DNA from: Candidatus Aenigmatarchaeota archaeon
GTDB lineage: Archaea > Aenigmatarchaeota > Aenigmatarchaeia > GW2011-AR5
Direction of reading: 5' to 3'
Assembly: GCA_016202875.1 (NCBI GenBank)
Contig: JACQNX010000018.1
Location: 1 to 8,053 of the forward strand
DNA length: 8,053 nucleotides
Under the pieces are notes generated by a model. The model worked only from the letters and a program-made list of their open reading frames with translations, did no database searches and was not told the DNA's origin. How positions within the stretch are numbered: position 1 is the stretch's first letter; each line of letters starts with the position of its first letter. Shown piece after piece: positions 5,403 through 8,053 of this stretch. The position numbers were made by a program, and so were the translations under genes.

Positions 5403-6148
5403 AAATGTCAAAAATATTATTGGTTGAAGACAACTCAAGATATGCAAGTTCAGCAGAGCAATATCTAGCTTCAAAAAATCAAGCTGTAGTTCTCGCTAAA
5501 GATTATTCTCAAGCAATGGATAGATTGAGAAATCCTGATTTTGATGGAGTTATAACTGATTGTTTTTTTCCTGAAACTACTGGTAGTGGAAACGTCACTT
5601 TGGGAAAAGAATTGGTCGGAAGAATGGCTAAATCAGATTCTCGCGAAAGAAAAATGGTTGAAGGTCTAGAAGTGTTAGGACAATATGTGGATTTAGAAGA
5701 CCAAGATATGAGAAAATATGCACGATTTTTAATTGGAACTTCACAGGAAAGAGACATTTCACAAAGCCCAGTAGTTAGGGCAATTAAACAAGTCAGTATG
5801 CTAGGTAAAGAAGCTGCTACTATGATTGCTAAAAATACACTCGATATGATATACAGAGAAAATCAAGTTCCAAAAGATTATTATGGTGCACTTATGAAAG
5901 CAATGGAAGAAGCAGAAGCAAACCAACCTCTTGGTTTATTGGTTGCTGAAAAAGCTGATGAATTGAGTTTACCATTTATTTTGGCGACTTCGACATATCA
6001 TCATGACATACTAACGCAACCAGTGCAAGACTATACTTCTAGCAAGGGTTGGAGATTAGTAGATTGTGGACCAAACAAAGAAGATGACAAAGCAAGTCCT
6101 GAATTTTGGGAAAGGACTTTCGGTGAATTAGAAAGAAAATTAAGATAA
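5399..6148 (+). CDS. Receiver-domain protein B with large internal helical insertion
   Basis: A 249-residue protein whose two ends form one receiver domain. The N-terminal part has the acidic pocket E10-D11 (KILLVEDN) and phosphoacceptor D54 (GVITDCFFPE). The C-terminal part resumes with a helix-3-like stretch (GLLVAEKADELS), strand 4 (LPFILATST, T197/S198), and K216 (YTSSKGW). Between them, about residues 61-175, is an extra segment of some 115 residues, mostly helical and charged, with no motif I recognise. A receiver is normally about 120 residues, so the insertion doubles the protein. The ATG at 5399 overlaps the stop of gene A, and GGAG (5388-5391) precedes it by seven bases. A second ATG at 5405 aligns with gene A's start. 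All phosphorylation residues are present. Coding sequence is about one third GC in sampled lines. It is probably co-expressed with A, and hetero-association is plausible but unproven. Confidence 0.85.
   Translation: MKMSKILLVEDNSRYASSAEQYLASKNQAVVLAKDYSQAMDRLRNPDFDGVITDCFFPETTGSGNVTLGKELVGRMAKSDSRERKMVEGLEVLGQYVDLEDQDMRKYARFLIGTSQERDISQSPVVRAIKQVSMLGKEAATMIAKNTLDMIYRENQVPKDYYGALMKAMEEAEANQPLGLLVAEKADELSLPFILATSTYHHDILTQPVQDYTSSKGWRLVDCGPNKEDDKASPEFWERTFGELERKLR
5401..5430 (+). repeat. Direct repeat copy 2 at start of receiver gene B
   Basis: Partner of the copy at 4952-4981, covering the second in-frame ATG (5405) and the codons for MSKILLVED. Differences from copy 1 fall only at the two variable positions just before the GTTGAAGA segment. 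Confidence 0.7.
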
Positions 6149-6158
6149 GACGCCAACC

Positions 6159-6189
6159 TTTTTTTATTATTTCTCAAATTTCTAATTTG
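6159..6189 (+). terminator. Oligo-T run and small hairpin after the receiver pair
   Basis: Eleven bases after the receiver B stop there is a run of seven T (6159-6165), the usual archaeal termination signal. CAAATT-TCT-AATTTG (6175-6189) follows, a perfect six-base stem. The site lies in a convergent intergenic region, where a terminator is expected. The 42 bases from there to the recombinase relic show nothing further. Confidence 0.5.
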
Positions 6190-6231
6190 ACTATTGTTTA
6201 GCCCGAACCTCAAATTGCAACTAACGTGTAG

Positions 6232-6387
6232 TTATGCCTGCTTTTGTTCGCTTTTTGGGGCTTCTTGGGGTGTTATGTCTAGTGTGTCCAGAGGGCTCCT
6301 GACGTTCTTTATTGTGGCTGTAGAAACATGGGTGTAGAACTGCGTCGTCTTTATGTCTGGAAGCAGTAGAACTCCTGCATTGTTCAT
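6232..6387 (-). pseudogene. C-terminal remnant of a XerA-like tyrosine recombinase
   Basis: A 51-codon frame (ATG 6387, TAA 6234-6232), too short to be a working recombinase. It encodes the end of the tyrosine recombinase catalytic domain: DIKTTQFYTHVSTATIK followed by NVRSPLDTL, the pattern around the nucleophilic tyrosine in XerC/D/A proteins and archaeal integrases (Y18 here, codon 6336-6334). The glycine-histidine expected before the IKTT segment (LLGHxDIKTT) is missing, and the catalytic Arg/His/Arg boxes are absent. Just upstream, in another frame, the minus strand reads GLKVR, a stop, then TMQEF, which matches the next part of the family pattern with a three-base insertion. That suggests frameshifted decay and that the relic extends to about 6400, into the end of the neighbouring gene. 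The frame begins two codons after that gene's TAA, in the same phase. Domain identity is clear; status as a relic rather than a micro-protein is inferred. Confidence 0.75.
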
Positions 6388-6393
6388 CGCACT

Positions 6394-7893
6394 TTAAGAC
6401 CTGTACTTCTTCTGGTATTCGTATTTTGACTGTGGTTTCTTTCTCATGGCAAAATAACCAGCAGCAAGCACGAGGATTATTACGATGACGGCGATGTATA
6501 TCATGGCTGTTGTGAAGTCCACGGGCTGCACCGGCTGCTCAGGGGTTTCAGGCGTCAGCGGCTTTACTGGCTCTTCTCCGCCAGCAGGCGCTGCTGGTTG
6601 CTCCGGAGGCGCAGCTGTCTGGTTTGTTGCATTTGTTGTTGCTGGCTTTTCTGCCCAGATGCTGAATACAGAAAGCCCCGGAGAAGTCGCCCTGTAGACA
6701 ATATTGTCTGCCTCTTCCTGGAATATAACTGTATCGAGCTTTGTCCATGTGCTTCCTGAAAGCCTCTGCAAAGCGATCTTGTTCTTGTCCAGCGTGTTTG
6801 TAGATATCCATGACTTGTTCACGCTGAAATCTATTTTTGCGGATGAGACTTGGCTATCACTGAGATTTGTGAGATTTATCACTATGTATCCGAATATTGC
6901 GCCTGACGGCGGATCAACAGAGACAAAAGAAGGTCTTGAGGTGATCTTATCAATAATAAGCTGCACGCCGCCAGCAGATTCTGATGCAGTAAATTCCAAT
7001 CTTCGCACTGATGTGTCGTTGCTTTTAAGTCCGACATCTATGATTTTCGTGCTGCCTGTTGAAACTGTGACGATGGAAACTTTTGCTGTCTTGGCGCTCA
7101 GTGAAGAAGTGGTTCCTCCTGCACTGCCCCCTGAGCTGCTGCTGGAGCTTGAAGCGTTTGAGCTTGTTGTGCATGAGCTGTTCCCTGTCACAGTAACAGA
7201 AGCAGCTGCTGTGTTGCTGCCGAGCGCGAATGTTATTGTCTTGCTGCTGGTAAAGCATGTTGTATGGTTGACTGTCCACGATAGTGAAACAGAGCTGTTT
7301 GCGGGCACAGATTGCGTGCTGCTGGACGTAGGATCTCCGCTGGCTGTGAGCCCTGTCGGCACTGTGAGCGTATAGGATGTTGTCACGCTGGAGGATGCAG
7401 AGCCTGTGATGGCAAGAGTCAGCGTGAATGCCTGGCTGAGGTTTATCTGTGCGCTGCTGGGCGTGGCGCTTACCGTGAGTGTAGAAGGATCAACAGCGCT
7501 TACTATCACGCCTGTCCCGGAAATGCTGCCGCCGCTTGTCGTGGCAGTCGGTGTGAATGTGTATGTCCCTGCTGCACCTGTTGAGAGCGTGAATGTTTTT
7601 GTCGTTCCTGCTGCAAAGCCGCTGAACTGGTTGCTCTGCGACGCAGGCGGGTCTGATATTGTATAGGATGTCGGCGTGCCTGAGAGCGTCAGCGTACTCA
7701 CTGTACAGCCTGATTCGCTGCTTGCAGGCGTTACGCTTATGGTGAAGTCCGTGCCTGTTGTAACTGTATTAGCAGATGCTGAGCCTGTTACCGAGGAAAC
7801 GCACTGCGACTGCGCAAATGCCAGATGCGGCAGTGCGAATACTACCAAGACCGCAATCAAGATTGCTGTGGCCGTACTCAAAGAAACTTTCAT
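6394..7893 (-). CDS. Secreted membrane-anchored protein with PGF-pre-PGF domain
   Basis: A probable cell-surface protein of 499 residues. A Sec signal peptide (MKVSLSTATAILIAVLVVFA, likely cleaved after AFA at 27) is followed by a Ser/Thr-rich region of probable beta-sandwich repeats (30-242) with four cysteines (31, 63, 213, 241) that could form two disulfides and several N-glycosylation sequons. A poly-Ser/Gly linker (243-265) follows, then a PGF-pre-PGF domain (about 295-415; note AKIDFSVNKSWI and YRATSPGLSVFSIWAEK), a Pro/Glu-rich stalk (417-457), one transmembrane helix (463-482) and a basic cytoplasmic tail. There is no PGF-CTERM motif at the end, so it is anchored by its own helix rather than processed by archaeosortase. 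ATG 7893 is chosen for the GAGGG nine bases upstream; ATG 7923 would add ten basic residues. The stop codon may derive from the adjoining recombinase relic. Confidence 0.88.
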   Translation of the reverse strand: MKVSLSTATAILIAVLVVFALPHLAFAQSQCVSSVTGSASANTVTTGTDFTISVTPASSESGCTVSTLTLSGTPTSYTISDPPASQSNQFSGFAAGTTKTFTLSTGAAGTYTFTPTATTSGGSISGTGVIVSAVDPSTLTVSATPSSAQINLSQAFTLTLAITGSASSSVTTSYTLTVPTGLTASGDPTSSSTQSVPANSSVSLSWTVNHTTCFTSSKTITFALGSNTAAASVTVTGNSSCTTSSNASSSSSSSGGSAGGTTSSLSAKTAKVSIVTVSTGSTKIIDVGLKSNDTSVRRLEFTASESAGGVQLIIDKITSRPSFVSVDPPSGAIFGYIVINLTNLSDSQVSSAKIDFSVNKSWISTNTLDKNKIALQRLSGSTWTKLDTVIFQEEADNIVYRATSPGLSVFSIWAEKPATTNATNQTAAPPEQPAAPAGGEEPVKPLTPETPEQPVQPVDFTTAMIYIAVIVIILVLAAGYFAMRKKPQSKYEYQKKYRS

Positions 7894-7974
7894 TATTATT
7901 ATCCCTCTTCTGTTATTTTTCATTTCCTCTTGGTTCAGTTTTTGTCTTATTCAGTGACTCCCTCGTCTCACTCA

Positions 7975-8053
7975 TCAATACGAATAGCACCTCACGCCCG
8001 GCGGGCACTGCACGAACACGGCAGGCCCAAATCCTGTCTCTACTGTGCCTGAA
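7975..8053 (-). CDS. C-terminus of a probable exported protein (partial)
   Basis: Only the last 25 codons are in the window, ending at the TGA 7977-7975. They read SGTVETGFGPAVFVQC and then PPGVRCYSY. The phase is open to the window edge, the composition is GC-rich like the adjoining surface-protein gene, and the two cysteines with Gly/Pro-rich beta-like sequence suggest an extracellular or disulfide-bonded protein. The stop lies about 80 bases before the ATG at 7893 on the same strand, with no evident promoter between, so the two genes may form an operon. The family is not recognisable from this fragment, and other frames here cannot be fully excluded. Confidence 0.5.
   Translation of the reverse strand, partial: SGTVETGFGPAVFVQCPPGVRCYSY

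Noticed and set aside
6704..7375. Plus-strand reading frame of 223 codons
   Set aside because: It is the mirror of the Ser/Thr/Val-rich surface protein; long antisense frames are expected from such biased composition.

Overview
The window reads as a piece of an archaeal chromosome. The evidence is an archaeal RNase P protein (Rpp21/RNP4 family), a secreted protein with the archaeal PGF-pre-PGF surface domain, AT-rich TATA-type promoters about 25 bases upstream of starts (leaderless arrangement), and a GGTGA ribosome-binding site. A DPANN-type or euryarchaeal host is a reasonable guess, but nothing here fixes the lineage.

Layout. A 5'-open, AT-rich gene of unknown function (2-592, +) converges on a leftward block. 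In transcription order that block is cysteinyl-tRNA synthetase (4765-3188); a three-gene unit with a small winged-helix-like protein, a ROK sugar kinase overlapping it by ATGA, and an orphan HicB-type protein (3048-1457); then RNase P component 4 (1328-1026) and an 82-residue unknown (984-736), each with its own probable leaderless promoter. Divergent from cysS, behind a 190-base intergenic region holding a hairpin and a strong promoter, lie two ATGA-overlapping CheY-like receiver genes (4956-6148, +). Convergent to them are a decayed tyrosine recombinase C-terminus (6387-6232), a secreted, membrane-anchored PGF-pre-PGF protein (7893-6394), and the last codons of another probable exported protein (8053-7975), all on the minus strand.

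How the genes relate. The housekeeping genes (cysS, RNP4) and the surface-protein genes have fairly GC-rich coding sequence. The receiver pair, the first gene and an insertion inside cysS are about one third GC in sampled stretches. The receiver pair keeps all phosphorylation residues, has no kinase or output domain beside it, and both proteins carry extra sequence at the same place in the fold (after strand 3), short in the first and about 115 residues in the second. With the recombinase remnant next to its 3' end, the pair looks like an acquired accessory module. The other notable features are a net 63-residue insertion in the cysteinyl-tRNA synthetase catalytic domain and a recombinase relic abutting the end of the surface-protein gene.
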